DNA of 64,000 nucleotides from contig NZ_BJNW01000019.1 of the NCBI RefSeq assembly GCF_006539885.1, positions 1-64,000 of the forward strand, in the 5' to 3' direction. The stretch comes from Kocuria varians. Lineage in GTDB: Bacteria; Actinomycetota; Actinomycetes; Actinomycetales; Micrococcaceae. Of this stretch, positions 27,346 through 36,107 are shown one piece after another. A program made the translations under genes and the position numbers. Every line of letters starts with the position of its first letter. Positions within the stretch are counted from its first letter, which is position 1. Under the pieces are notes generated by a model, which saw only the letters and a list, made by a program, of their open reading frames with translations, did no database searches and was not told where the DNA came from.

Positions 27346-27843
27346 GTGGCAGACAACGAGAACCTCGAGAACGAGAACGTCGAGAAGGTCCGGAAGATCA
27401 TCAAGGGCACGCGCATCGCGATGCTCACCCACCAGGACGAGGACGGACACCTCGTGTCCCGGCCGATGGCCACGCAGGAGGTCGACTTCGACGGCACCGT
27501 GCGCTTCATCGCCGAGCGCGCGTCAGACCAGGGCCTCGCCATCCAGAAGAACCCCGAGGTGAACGTCGCCTACTCCGGCAGCGGCTCGTGGGTCTCGCTG
27601 TGCGGCACCGCGCGCATCGTCAACGATCCCGACAAGCTGCGCGAGCTGTGGAGCTCGTTCACCGACTCGTGGCTCGAGGGCGGGCCCGAGAACCCGAACA
27701 ACGTGCTCATCGAGATCGACGCACACACCGCCGAGTACTGGGACACCCCGGGCGGCAGCAAGATCACCCAGGTCGCCAACCTCCTCAAGACCCGGGTGAC
27801 GGGCGAGACCGTCGAGGGCGACAGCGGCGTCGTCAACCTCTGA
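27346..27843 (+). CDS. Pyridoxamine-5'-phosphate-oxidase-fold stress protein
   Basis: 165 residues of the general-stress-protein-26-like split-barrel family. RIAMLTHQDEDGHLVSRPMA near residue 25, VRFIAERASDQGLAIQKNPE, and WVSLCGTARIVNDPDKLREL are diagnostic. Members bind FMN, F420 or haem; the cofactor here is not certain. The GTG at 27346 with AAGGAG 7 bases upstream is chosen over the longer frame. A strong terminator follows at 27863. Confidence 0.9.
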   Translation: MADNENLENENVEKVRKIIKGTRIAMLTHQDEDGHLVSRPMATQEVDFDGTVRFIAERASDQGLAIQKNPEVNVAYSGSGSWVSLCGTARIVNDPDKLRELWSSFTDSWLEGGPENPNNVLIEIDAHTAEYWDTPGGSKITQVANLLKTRVTGETVEGDSGVVNL

Positions 27844-27862
27844 CCCACCCGTCCCACACCTC

Positions 27863-27895
27863 GGGGCCGCATCCGTGTCACACGGGTGCGGCCCC
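27863..27895 (+). terminator. Terminator after the PPOX-fold gene
   Basis: 27863-27877 pairs with 27881-27895 in a 15-bp stem with one G-U wobble and a 3-base loop. There is no T tract. It lies 20 bp after the stop codon. Confidence 0.75.
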
Positions 27896-28003
27896 GTGGC
27901 ACGTCCTGGGGCCTCGCGTCCAAAGACGGACGCCCGAGAGCCTTCCGCCCGGAGCCGGGGGCCCGACGCCACAGCTCGGAAACGCACGGCCGACGCCGTC
28001 ACC

Positions 28004-28426
28004 TCAGAGGCGCACGTCCGGCGCGTCGGTGGTGGTGGGCAGCCCGGCCTCGGTCCACGCGTCGAAGCCGCCGATCACGTCCGTGGCGCGGGACAGCCCC
28101 ATCTGGCGCAGGTTCCAGGCCGCGAGGGAGGTCGAGTACCCGTGGCGGCACACCAGGATCCAGCGCTGCTCCGCTGACACGGCCTCCGGGATCGACCACG
28201 CGAAGTCCGGGTCCAGGCGCCACGGCAGCACGGTCAGGTCGATGACGAGCGAGCCGGGGATGTGCGGGCCGCCCCGCCGGTGCGTCTCGGTGCGCACGTC
28301 CACGATGACCGCGCCGTCGCGCTGCTCGCGCAGGGCCTGCTGCGGTGTCAGACGGTCGAGGTCCGCGCGCACCCGTTCGAGGAAGCGCACGGAGCGGGGT
28401 TCGGTGGGGGAGGGGAGACCGGGCAT
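28004..28426 (-). CDS. Rhodanese-like sulfurtransferase domain protein
   Basis: 140 residues, one rhodanese domain. The active loop is VCRHGYSTS with the catalytic Cys (about residue 92), preceded by VIVDVRTETHRRGGPHIPGS and followed by VIGGFDAWTEAGLP. It could transfer persulfide sulfur in cytoplasmic sulfur handling. The ATG at 28426 is preferred. It is divergent from the glycosyltransferase gene, with the start regions about 100 bp apart. Confidence 0.85.
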   Translation of the reverse strand: MPGLPSPTEPRSVRFLERVRADLDRLTPQQALREQRDGAVIVDVRTETHRRGGPHIPGSLVIDLTVLPWRLDPDFAWSIPEAVSAEQRWILVCRHGYSTSLAAWNLRQMGLSRATDVIGGFDAWTEAGLPTTTDAPDVRL

Positions 28427-28524
28427 GGGCCCAGGCTACGACCCGCGTCCGGGCGGGACGGCCGTTGCCCGGAAGCATGACTCACCGGAAGCCGGATCCG
28501 CGGACGTGCCGCTACGATCGTGTG

Positions 28525-29256
28525 GTGCCCCCCACACAGATCTTCTCGGTCATCATTCCTACACTGCAGCGTGCCCGGGAGCTGCCCGATCTCGTGGCGC
28601 TGTGCGCCGCGCACCCCGCGGTGCGGGAAGAGCTCGTGATCAACAACCATCCCTCACCGCTGGTGTTCGAGCAGGAAAACGTGCGGGTGCTCCAGCAGGA
28701 GCGCAACATCTTCGTGAACCCCGCCTGGAACCTGGGGGCGCGGGAAGCCGTGGCGGATCACCTGGCCATCATCAACGACGACGTGCTCTTCGATCCGGTG
28801 GTCCTGGACATCGCCGCCGAGTTCGTGGTGAAGCCACGGCACGGCATCCTGGCGCTGGAGGGGACGTTCCTCAACCGGGAACGGGCCACGCGACCGCGGT
28901 TGCGCATCGCGGGCAGCAATTTGATCGGCAACAGCTTCGGCATGTTCATGTGCCTGCGCAAGGAGAACTACGTGCCGATCCCCGAGGAGCTGAAGGTGTG
29001 GGGCGGGGACGACTGGCTGTTCTTCCACCAGCCGTGGCCCAACTGGGCTCTCATGGGTCCGCTGGTGCGCAGCGAGGTGAGCGTCACCAGCTCGGCGGGA
29101 GAGTTCCAGAGAATGCTGGAGGCGGAGGGCACCCGGGCCAAGGAGCTCGTGCGGCAGATGTACGGCAGCCGGTGGTGGCGTCGTAGTGGAAGGTGGAGAC
29201 GACCCGGCCGCGGGGCACCGTGTTGGCATCCCCCTCGAGCGGGTAGCGGTAGGTGA
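28525..29256 (+). CDS. GT2-like glycosyltransferase with an aberrant C-terminus
   Basis: About 243 residues. SVIIPTLQRARELPDLVALC, NPAWNLGAREAVADHLAIIN and the DxD-like NDDVLFDPVVLD suggest a family-2-type glycosyltransferase using a nucleotide sugar. GGDDWLFFHQPWPNWALMGP lies near the end. The start is uncertain: GTG 28525, 7 bases after TACGAT (28513-28518), would be leaderless, while GTG 28522 and ATG 28477 are alternatives. After MYGS (about 29169) the frame continues for about 28 Arg/Trp/Pro-rich residues that are merely the antisense of the convergent LppP/LprE-like gene, so the native 3' end looks lost. Confidence 0.65.
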   Translation: MPPTQIFSVIIPTLQRARELPDLVALCAAHPAVREELVINNHPSPLVFEQENVRVLQQERNIFVNPAWNLGAREAVADHLAIINDDVLFDPVVLDIAAEFVVKPRHGILALEGTFLNRERATRPRLRIAGSNLIGNSFGMFMCLRKENYVPIPEELKVWGGDDWLFFHQPWPNWALMGPLVRSEVSVTSSAGEFQRMLEAEGTRAKELVRQMYGSRWWRRSGRWRRPGRGAPCWHPPRAGSGR

Positions 29257-29680
29257 CTTTGAGCGTGGAGTCGTCCACTCGCTCCACCTTCGGCTCGAAG
29301 CCGAAGTGGGTGGCAGACGCGGTGCCCAGGTAGAAGCCGTTGGAGAACAGCAGGATGGCCTCGGGCGAGGACGTGGTGCCGCCGGCGGCCACCACGGAGA
29401 TCCAGGAGAGGCCGACGCACCCGTTGTAGGTGGAGGTGTCCGCGGAGTCGATGGCCCATCCGGGGTTGTTCGGCTCGTCCGGGCCGAACGGCGGCGGGAG
29501 CAGGGAGGCCGCCGTCCGCAGGGCGACGTCGGGAGAGTCGTTGGGGCAGTCGACGGAGGCGGCCTGCGACGCGGAGGCCGGGGCGGACGCGGTCGCCGGT
29601 CCTGCGAGACCCCCGGTCAGCAGGAGGGCTCCCGCTGCGGCGGCGGTGGTGCGGGTGGAAAGACGGGTGAGGCGTCCCAT
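29084..29680 (-). CDS. Secreted LppP/LprE-family protein, C-terminus replaced
   Basis: 198 residues with a Sec signal peptide (TAAAAGALLLTGGLAGPATASA) and no lipobox Cys. The mature part matches the neighbouring lipoprotein: STYNGCVGLSWISVVAAGG aligns with its STYDPCAALSWVTLSGGG, and GRVVSTFHYDATTG with GRAVSTYTWNESTQ. After DATTG (about 29168) the sequence diverges and is simply antisense to the glycosyltransferase. AAGGAG sits 8 bases before the ATG at 29680. Function unknown; the family occurs in mycobacteria and other actinobacteria. Probably a duplicate that later lost its 3' end. Confidence 0.72.
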   Translation of the reverse strand: MGRLTRLSTRTTAAAAGALLLTGGLAGPATASAPASASQAASVDCPNDSPDVALRTAASLLPPPFGPDEPNNPGWAIDSADTSTYNGCVGLSWISVVAAGGTTSSPEAILLFSNGFYLGTASATHFGFEPKVERVDDSTLKVTYRYPLEGDANTVPRGRVVSTFHYDATTGCRTSAARAPWPGCPPPPAFSGTLPPSW

Positions 29681-29808
29681 GATGTGACTCCTTGGCGGTT
29701 TCCGTACGGCCGTCGGTGTGACGACCTGTCTCCACCATGGGGTCTCGATGCTCGGTGTGCAATGGCAAACCGGCGGACAGCCCGCCGTCGGGGGCTTGCG
29801 ATGAGTCG

Positions 29809-29849
29809 GAGTCTCAAAGTTTCCCCAGGTCAGGGGCATGCTGAGACTC
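29809..29849. repeat. Composite inverted repeat in the intergenic region
   Basis: GAGTCTCA (29809-29816) pairs with TGAGACTC (29842-29849), and inside it CCCC (29823-29826) pairs with GGGG (29833-29836). It lies in the 307-bp gap between the two LppP/LprE-like genes. It could be the terminator of the upstream lipoprotein gene or an operator for the downstream one. Nothing else in 29681-29987 was recognised. Confidence 0.5.
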
Positions 29850-29987
29850 GATGTCACGGATCCGGAACGGACCGGTGCCTCACGGGGGCAGCGGTCAGTA
29901 CGACCGCCCAGCCACCGCTGTCCGCACGACCGAGCACTGTGTGTCGTCAGCGCGGACAGCGGTGGTGAGCGCCACGGCGGCGTCGCC

Positions 29988-30683
29988 TCAGCCGATGCCG
30001 GGAGGCCACTCGCCGGCGTGGTCGATCGACTGGGTCGACTCGTTCCAGGTGTAGGTGGACACGGCGCGACCGCTTGCTTCAGCGTTGCTCTCCCCATCCT
30101 TGTTGTAGGTGTAGGTCACCTGGATCGAGGAGTCGGAGAGGCGGACCGTTGCCGGGTGGAAACCGATGGCCTCGGACGTGGTGGTGCCCAGGTAGTCGCC
30201 GTAGTGGAACAGCATCTGCTGCCTGGGGGAGGAACCGGTGCCGCCGCCCGACAGCGTCACCCAGGACAGCGCGGCGCAAGGGTCGTAGGTGCTGAGGGAA
30301 TCCACGGACCAGTCCGAGGAGTTGACGATTCCCTTCACCTTCCCGATGTTCGCGTCCACCGCACTCTGGGCCGAGTCCGTACCGCACGAACCGGACGGCT
30401 CCGGAGTCTTCGACGCGTGTTGCTTGCCCACTGCCTCACCCGCAGGGGAGGCCATCTCGGTCTGGCGATCCGTCACCTGGGGCTTCGGGCTGGAGTCCTG
30501 TGTGCTCTCCGGGGCAGCCGACGCCGCGTTGGACCGGATCCCGGAGGTGGGAGCGTTCTCGATGACCGACGTCGTGGACATGGAGTGCGGTTCCTCTGCC
30601 GACTGCGAGCCGCACGCGGTGAGACCGCCGAGCGCGAGCGCGAGGAGCGCGGTGGTGGCTGCGGCGCAGCGTGACGGGCTCAT
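29988..30683 (-). CDS. LppP/LprE-family lipoprotein
   Basis: 231 residues. A lipoprotein signal ends in LGGLTAC (Cys about 24), followed by an 80-residue Ser/Ala/Pro/Gln-rich linker and a C-terminal LppP/LprE-like domain of about 115 residues (YDPCAALSWVTLSGGGTGSS, FHYGDYLGTTTSEAIGFHPA). Two Cys in the domain may form a disulfide. GAGAGG precedes the ATG at 30683. The upstream 30684-30930 contains an AT-rich patch (30749-30790), the likely promoter. Function unknown; it is outside the membrane. Confidence 0.82.
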   Translation of the reverse strand: MSPSRCAAATTALLALALGGLTACGSQSAEEPHSMSTTSVIENAPTSGIRSNAASAAPESTQDSSPKPQVTDRQTEMASPAGEAVGKQHASKTPEPSGSCGTDSAQSAVDANIGKVKGIVNSSDWSVDSLSTYDPCAALSWVTLSGGGTGSSPRQQMLFHYGDYLGTTTSEAIGFHPATVRLSDSSIQVTYTYNKDGESNAEASGRAVSTYTWNESTQSIDHAGEWPPGIG

Positions 30684-30930
30684 GGTGGGCCTCTCGAAGA
30701 CGTCAGGACCCCGGTGTGGCGCGGGATCTGCCCGGTGTGGCGGGCACGATTTAACTTAAGCACCAAAAGTATGCAAATGGATGCATCTATGCCGTGTCGG
30801 CCCCCGGATTCCTCCGTGTGTCAGTGCGCGGATGGCTCGGGACCGGTGTGGAGGGGGATCGCCGCGGGCCGTAGTCTGGGCGTGCGCGTGACAGCGCGCC
30901 GTCGGAGACCTTCAACGAGGAGCAGACCCC

Positions 30931-31278
30931 ATGACGCAGCCCATCCCGGATCCCAACCCGCTCGACGATCCCGAGGTGCAGGACGAGATCCTGGGCAAGG
31001 ACGAGTTCGCCGAGACCTCGGGTGACGAGGACGACGCCTGGGAGGAGGACGACGCCGCCTGGGGCCAGGACAACGACCCCCTGAAGCACCCCGAGGACGC
31101 GGACGCCCGCCAGCTCGCCGACGACGAGGACCTGATGGTCGAACCGGGCGGCGACCCGGAGCTCTCCGACCCCGAGGTCGGTGCGATGATCGACGACCCC
31201 GAGGCGGACGAAGAGGTCAACGAGTCCCTCGAGGACGCCGGCTACGACAGCTCGGACCCGCTCGAGACCGAGGACTGA
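30931..31278 (+). CDS. Small highly acidic hypothetical protein
   Basis: 115 residues, very rich in Asp and Glu, without hydrophobic segments or recognisable motif (for example DEDDAWEEDDAAWGQDNDPL). It is probably soluble and disordered. GAGGAG lies about 9 bases before the ATG at 30931. I do not recognise a family. It lies 153 bp upstream of the formate dehydrogenase gene on the same strand, but no functional link is evident. Confidence 0.72.
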   Translation: MTQPIPDPNPLDDPEVQDEILGKDEFAETSGDEDDAWEEDDAAWGQDNDPLKHPEDADARQLADDEDLMVEPGGDPELSDPEVGAMIDDPEADEEVNESLEDAGYDSSDPLETED

Positions 31279-31431
31279 CGGGCGCCCTGCGGCGCGCGGG
31301 CGGCGTCGTCGGCCCGGCAGGTCGTCGAGCCGCGCCGCGGCCGGTGGGGGAGGACGGTGCGGCGCCGCCCGGCCCCGGCCGGGACACAGATGGTGCACAA
31401 CCGTGTCCCCGCCAGGGTCTATTCTTTTCGC

Positions 31432-34400
31432 ATGTCTCGATTCAGCCCGCTGGAGTGGCCGGTCATCCGCCAGCTCCGCTCGGGGGACCGCACCGGCCGC
31501 AGCTCGGCGGTGCAGTCCCAGCACACCAGGGAGATCACTGCCCGCACCGCCACGGCGGACCGTGTGGTGCAGAGCATCTGCCCCTACTGCGCCGTCGGCT
31601 GCGGCCAGAAGGTCTACGTCAAGGACGAGAAGGTCATCCAGATCGAGGGCGATCCGGACTCCCCGATCTCCCGCGGTCGGCTGTGCCCCAAGGGCTCCGC
31701 GAGCGAGCAGCTCGTGAACTCCCCGGGCCGCCAGACCCAGGTGCTCTACAGGGCCCCGGGCGCCGCCGAGTGGCAGCCCCTGGACCGTGACACCGCGATC
31801 GACATGATCGCGGACCGCTTCCTCGAGTCCCGACGCCGCGGCTGGCAGGACACGGACGAGGAGGGCCGTCCGCTGCGCCGCACCATGGGCATTGCGTCCC
31901 TGGGCGGCGCCACGCTGGACAACGAGGAGAACTACCTCATCAAGAAGCTGTTCACCGCCGCGGGCGCCGTGCAGATCGAGAACCAGGCCCGGATTTGACA
32001 CTCCGCCACGGTTCCCAGTCTGGGAACCTCGTTCGGCCGCGGTGGCGCCACGCAGTCACTGCAGGACATGGCCAATGCGGACTGCATCGTGATCCAGGGC
32101 TCCAACATGGCCGAGTGCCACCCCGTGGGCTTCCAGTGGGTCACGGAGGCCAAGGCGCGCGGTGCCCGGGTCATCCACGTGGACCCGCGGTTCACGCGCA
32201 CCTCCGCGGTGGCGGACAAGCACCTGCCCATCCGTGCGGGCTCGGACATCGTGCTGCTCGGTGCGCTCATCAACTACGTGCTCAGCAACAACCTGTGGTT
32301 CCACGACTACGTGCTCGTGTACACCAACGCGTCCAATCTGATCAGTGAGGACTTCGAGGACGCCGAGGACCTGGACGGCATCTTCTCCGGCTACGACGAG
32401 GAGAGCGGCTCCTACCGCCTGAAGTCGTGGGCCTACCAGACGGTGGACACGGACGCGGAGGGCTCGGACGACGCCGCCGAGGGCCGCGGCGTCATCAACC
32501 ACGGATCCGGCGGGCGGGGCGAGAGCGAGCACGCCCAGGGCGGCAAGCAGCGTGCCGAGGCCGGTGGCGACAAGTTCGGCAGCGGCGGCGCGCCCGTGGG
32601 CGGCGGCACACCGGTGCGGGACGAGACGCTGCAGCACCCCCGCAGCGTGTTCCAGATCCTCAAGCGCCACTACGCCCGCTACACCCCGGAGATGGTGCGA
32701 GAGGCGTGCGGCATCTCGGTGGACGACTTCGAGTACCTGGCGCGCTCCATCACCGAGAACTCCGGTCGCGAGCGCACCACGTGCTTCGCCTACGCGGTGG
32801 GCTGGACCCAGCACACGCTCGGCGCCCAGTTCATCCGCACGGCGTCCATCCTGCAGCTGCTGCTGGGGAACATGGGACGCCCGGGCGGCGGCATCATGGC
32901 GCTGCGCGGTCACGCGACCATCCAGGGCTCCACGGACATCCCCACGCTGTTCAACCTGCTGCCGGGATACCTGCCCATGCCGTCGGTGACCATGGGGAAC
33001 TCCACCGAGTACGTGGACAGCATCCGCACCACGAGCCAGAAGGGCTACTGGGCGAACGCCGAGGCCTACACGGTCAACCTGCTCAAGGCGTGGTGGGGTG
33101 ACGCCGCCACCGCGGAGAACGACTGGGCCTACGACTACATCCCCCGGATCAACGGGGCGCACGGCACGTACCAGACGCTGATGTCCATGCTGAAGGACGA
33201 GGTGGAGGGCTACTTCCTGCTGGGCCAGAACCCGGCGGTGGGCTCCGCGAACGGCCGGATGCAGCGCCTGGGCATGTCCCACCTGAAGTGGCTCGTGGTG
33301 CGGGACCTCAACATGATCGAGTCCGCCACGTGGTGGAAGGACGGTCCGGAGATCGCCTCCGGTGAGCTGAAGACCGAGGACATCGACACCGAGGTCTTCT
33401 TCATGCCCGCGGCCACGCACGTGGAGAAGTCCGGCTCCTTCACGCAGACGCAGCGGCTCGTGCAGTGGCGCCACCAGGCGGTGGCCCCGCCGGGTGACGC
33501 GCAAAGCGAGCTGGAGTTCTTCTTCGAGCTCGGCAAGCGGCTGCGCGAGCGCCTCGCGGACTCCACGGACCCGCGGGACCGCCCGTTGCTGGACCTCACG
33601 TGGGACTACCCGCTGGACGAGCAGGGCGAGGTGGACCCGGTCTCGGTGCTCGCCGAGATCAACGGCCGCTTCGAGTCGGGTGAGCGGGCCGGAGAGCCGC
33701 TCGAGAACTACAACCAGATGACCACGGACGGCAGCACGTCCGGCGGCTGCTGGATCTACACGGGGATCTACGCGGACCGCGTGAACCGCGCGGCCATGCG
33801 CGTCCCCGGGTGGCAGCAGGACGAGATCGCGTCCGAGTGGGCGTGGGCGTGGCCCGCCAACCGGCGGATCCTCTACAACCGCGCCTCTGCGGATCCGGAG
33901 GGCAGGCCCTGGAGCGAGCGCAAGAAGCTCGTGTGGTGGGATCCCGAGAAGAAGTCGTGGACGGGCAAGGACAATCCGGACTTCCCCCTGGACCGTGAGC
34001 CCGGCAGCACGCCGGACCCGCAGCAGGGCGGCCCGGCCGCGCTGGCCGGTGACGACCCGTTCATCATGCAGGCGGACGGCAAGGGGTGGCTCTTCGCGCC
34101 CAAGGGCATGCTGGACGGGCCCCTGCCCACGCACTACGAGCCGCAGGAATCCCCCGTGGAGAATCCGCTCTACGCGCAGCAGCAGAACCCCACCCGGATC
34201 ATGTTCCCGCGGGAGGACAACCTCTCGGCGGCCAGTGGCGATGCGCCGGGCACGGACGTCTACCCGTTCATGTTCACCACCTACCGCCTGACCGAGCACC
34301 ACACCGCCGGTGGCATGAGCCGGTGGCTGCCGTACCTCTCCGAGCTGCAGCCCGAGATGTTCTGCGAGATCTCCCCGGAGCTCGCGGAGCTCAAGGGGCT

Positions 34401-34866
34401 GGAGCCGTACGGCTGGGCCACGATCATCTCGCCGCGCTCGGCCATCGAGGTCAAGGTCCTGGTGACGGACCGCATGACGCCGCTGACCGTGGCGGGCAAG
34501 ACCATCCACCAGATCGGCCTGCCGTACCACTGGGGTGCCGGCACGGATGCGGTGGTCACCGGTGACGGTGCCAACGACCTGCTGGGCATCACGCTGGACC
34601 CCAACGTGCAGATCCAGAACTTCAAGACGGGTTCGTGCGACATCGTCCCGGGCCGGCGGCCGCGAGGTGCGCAGCGCAACGAGCTGGTGCACGAGTACCA
34701 GCGGCGCGCGGGCCTCACGGTGCGCACCGGCATGGAACGGATCACGGACCCGGAACGCGAGCTGAACGACGATCCGCTGCGAGCACGCAGCAGCGGGGAC
34801 ACCGCGGGGCGCTCCACGGCATACCGCCCGCAGAGCACCGCGAGTGACCAGGAAGAAGACACGTGA
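31432..34866 (+). CDS. fdhA: Selenocysteine-containing formate dehydrogenase alpha subunit
   Basis: 1144 residues read through an in-frame UGA at 31996-31998 (residue 189, Sec). The context ENQARI-U-HSATVPSLGTSFGRGG aligns with the E. coli FdnG Sec site (NARV-U-HGPTVASLAPTFGRG), and the reading frame continues without break on both sides. The 4Fe-4S site is C50, C53, C57 and C85. The molybdopterin domains follow (DPRFTRTSAVADKHLPIRAG, NMGRPGGGIMALRGH, then the C-terminal dinucleotide-binding domain). It oxidises formate to CO2. No twin-arginine signal is visible at the N-terminus (MSRFSPLEWPV), unlike periplasmic FdnG. An extra Gly-rich segment lies at about 335-395. The start at 31432 is 6 bases after TATTCT and may be leaderless; ATG 31390 is an alternative. 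Confidence 0.93.
31996..32047 (+). promoter_or_regulatory. Bacterial SECIS element with UGA-Sec codon
   Basis: UGA at 31996-31998 is followed after 11 bases by a perfect hairpin: GGTTCCCA (32010-32017), loop GTC, TGGGAACC (32021-32028). The apical part reads AGTCT, close to the AGGTCT apex of the E. coli fdhF SECIS that SelB binds. CGCCAC (32004-32009) can also pair with GTGGCG (32042-32047) as an outer stem. The apical G is 20 bases past the UGA, inside the distance known to work in bacteria. It overlaps coding sequence. Confidence 0.85.
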
Positions 34867-36107
34867 GCACGGACCGCATGACGCCCACCTCGACCTTCTC
34901 GAACGACACCTACTGGGAGCACTCCCACCCCCGGCGGGGCTTCTTCACGGACACGTCCATCTGCATCGGCTGCAAGGCCTGCGAGGTGGCGTGCAAGGAG
35001 TGGAACCGCAACCCGGCGGACTCGGACTACGAGATCCTGGGTTCCTCCTACGACAACACCGGCGGCCTGGGCGCGGACACGTGGCGCCACGTCGCGTTCA
35101 TCGAGCAGTCCCAGGAGCGCATCGAGCAGGCCCGCGAGTCCGGGCGTGCCCTCGTGAACCTGGGGATGCCGCGCGTGGGTCCGCCGCCCTCGGCAACTCT
35201 CGCCGCGGCGTCACCGTCCGGGGGAGGCTGCGCGTGCGGTTCGGCGGCTCCGGCCGGCCCCGCTGGTGGCGACTGTGCGTGCGGTGCGGCCGAGCCCGCC
35301 GACGACGCCGCCGGGCTCGGGTGCGCGTGCTCCGCGCCCTTCGGTGCGGCACCCTCACAGGCCGCCCCCGCGGGCGGTTGCGGTTCCTCCGGCGGCTGCG
35401 GCTGCTCCTCGGGACCGGCACCCGCCGACGCCACGGGAGCGACGGACGGCTCCCCGGTGCTGGACACCCCCGACTTCCGGTGGCTCATGTCCTCGGACGT
35501 GTGCAAGCACTGCACCCACGCCGGCTGCCTGGACGTGTGCCCCACGGGTGCACTCTTCCGCACGGAGTTCGGCACCGTGGTGGTGCAGGAGGACATCTGC
35601 AACGGCTGCGGAACATGCGTGGCGGGGTGCCCGTTCGGCGTGATCGAGCGTCGAAACGACGGTCTCGTGGAGCCCAAGACGCAGCGGGGCGCCCCGCCCA
35701 TGCCGGACACCGTAAAGGTGCCGCAGGACGGCATCGCCCAGAAGTGCACGCTGTGCTACGACCGCATGAAGAACGACCAGACGCCCGCGTGTGCGCAGGC
35801 CTGCCCCACCACGTCCATCAAGTACGGGGAGCGGGAGACCATGCTCGAGTCCGCGCAGCAGCGCGTGGCGCAGCTGCACGAGCAGGGCCGGACCGAGGCA
35901 CGGCTCTACGGCGCCAACCCCAAGGACGGCGTGGGCGGCACGGGCTCCATCTTCCTGCTGCTCGACGAGCCGGAGGTCTACGGTCTTCCGCCGGACCCGC
36001 GCGTGCCGACGGCGGACCTGCCGCGCATGTACAAGCGCGCGGGGGTGGCTGTCCTGGGGATGCTGGCGCTCGGCGTCGCGGCGTTCACGGCGGGTGATCG
36101 CGCATGA
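34863..36107 (+). CDS. fdhB: Formate dehydrogenase iron-sulfur subunit with Cys/Gly-rich insertion
   Basis: 414 residues. Four ferredoxin-type Cys clusters are present: CIGCKACEVACKEWN, CKHCTHAGCLDVCP, CNGCGTCVAGCPFGV, and CTLCY with CAQACP. They wire electrons from FdhA to the membrane. A C-terminal helix (VAVLGMLALGVAAFTAG) anchors it as in E. coli FdnH. Between the first and second clusters, about residues 115-195, is an insertion absent from FdnH: repeated CAC triplets and GGCGSSGGCGCSSG set in Ala/Gly/Pro-rich sequence, nine Cys in all. The GTG at 34863 overlaps the fdhA stop (GTGA), so translation is coupled. Confidence 0.92.
   Translation: MSTDRMTPTSTFSNDTYWEHSHPRRGFFTDTSICIGCKACEVACKEWNRNPADSDYEILGSSYDNTGGLGADTWRHVAFIEQSQERIEQARESGRALVNLGMPRVGPPPSATLAAASPSGGGCACGSAAPAGPAGGDCACGAAEPADDAAGLGCACSAPFGAAPSQAAPAGGCGSSGGCGCSSGPAPADATGATDGSPVLDTPDFRWLMSSDVCKHCTHAGCLDVCPTGALFRTEFGTVVVQEDICNGCGTCVAGCPFGVIERRNDGLVEPKTQRGAPPMPDTVKVPQDGIAQKCTLCYDRMKNDQTPACAQACPTTSIKYGERETMLESAQQRVAQLHEQGRTEARLYGANPKDGVGGTGSIFLLLDEPEVYGLPPDPRVPTADLPRMYKRAGVAVLGMLALGVAAFTAGDRA

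Noticed and set aside
28004-28478. Longer alternative frame of the rhodanese region (27999-28478)
   Set aside because: The frame at 28004-28426 carries the CRHGYSTS catalytic loop; the other frame lacks any family motif.
31996-31998. Stop codon that would make the formate dehydrogenase a broken gene
   Set aside because: The UGA is at the known Sec position, flanked by conserved sequence and a SECIS hairpin, and the complete Sec machinery is encoded nearby.
32056-34692. 878-residue minus-strand open frame inside fdhA
   Set aside because: Antisense shadow of the FDH catalytic gene; no motif or start signal supports it.
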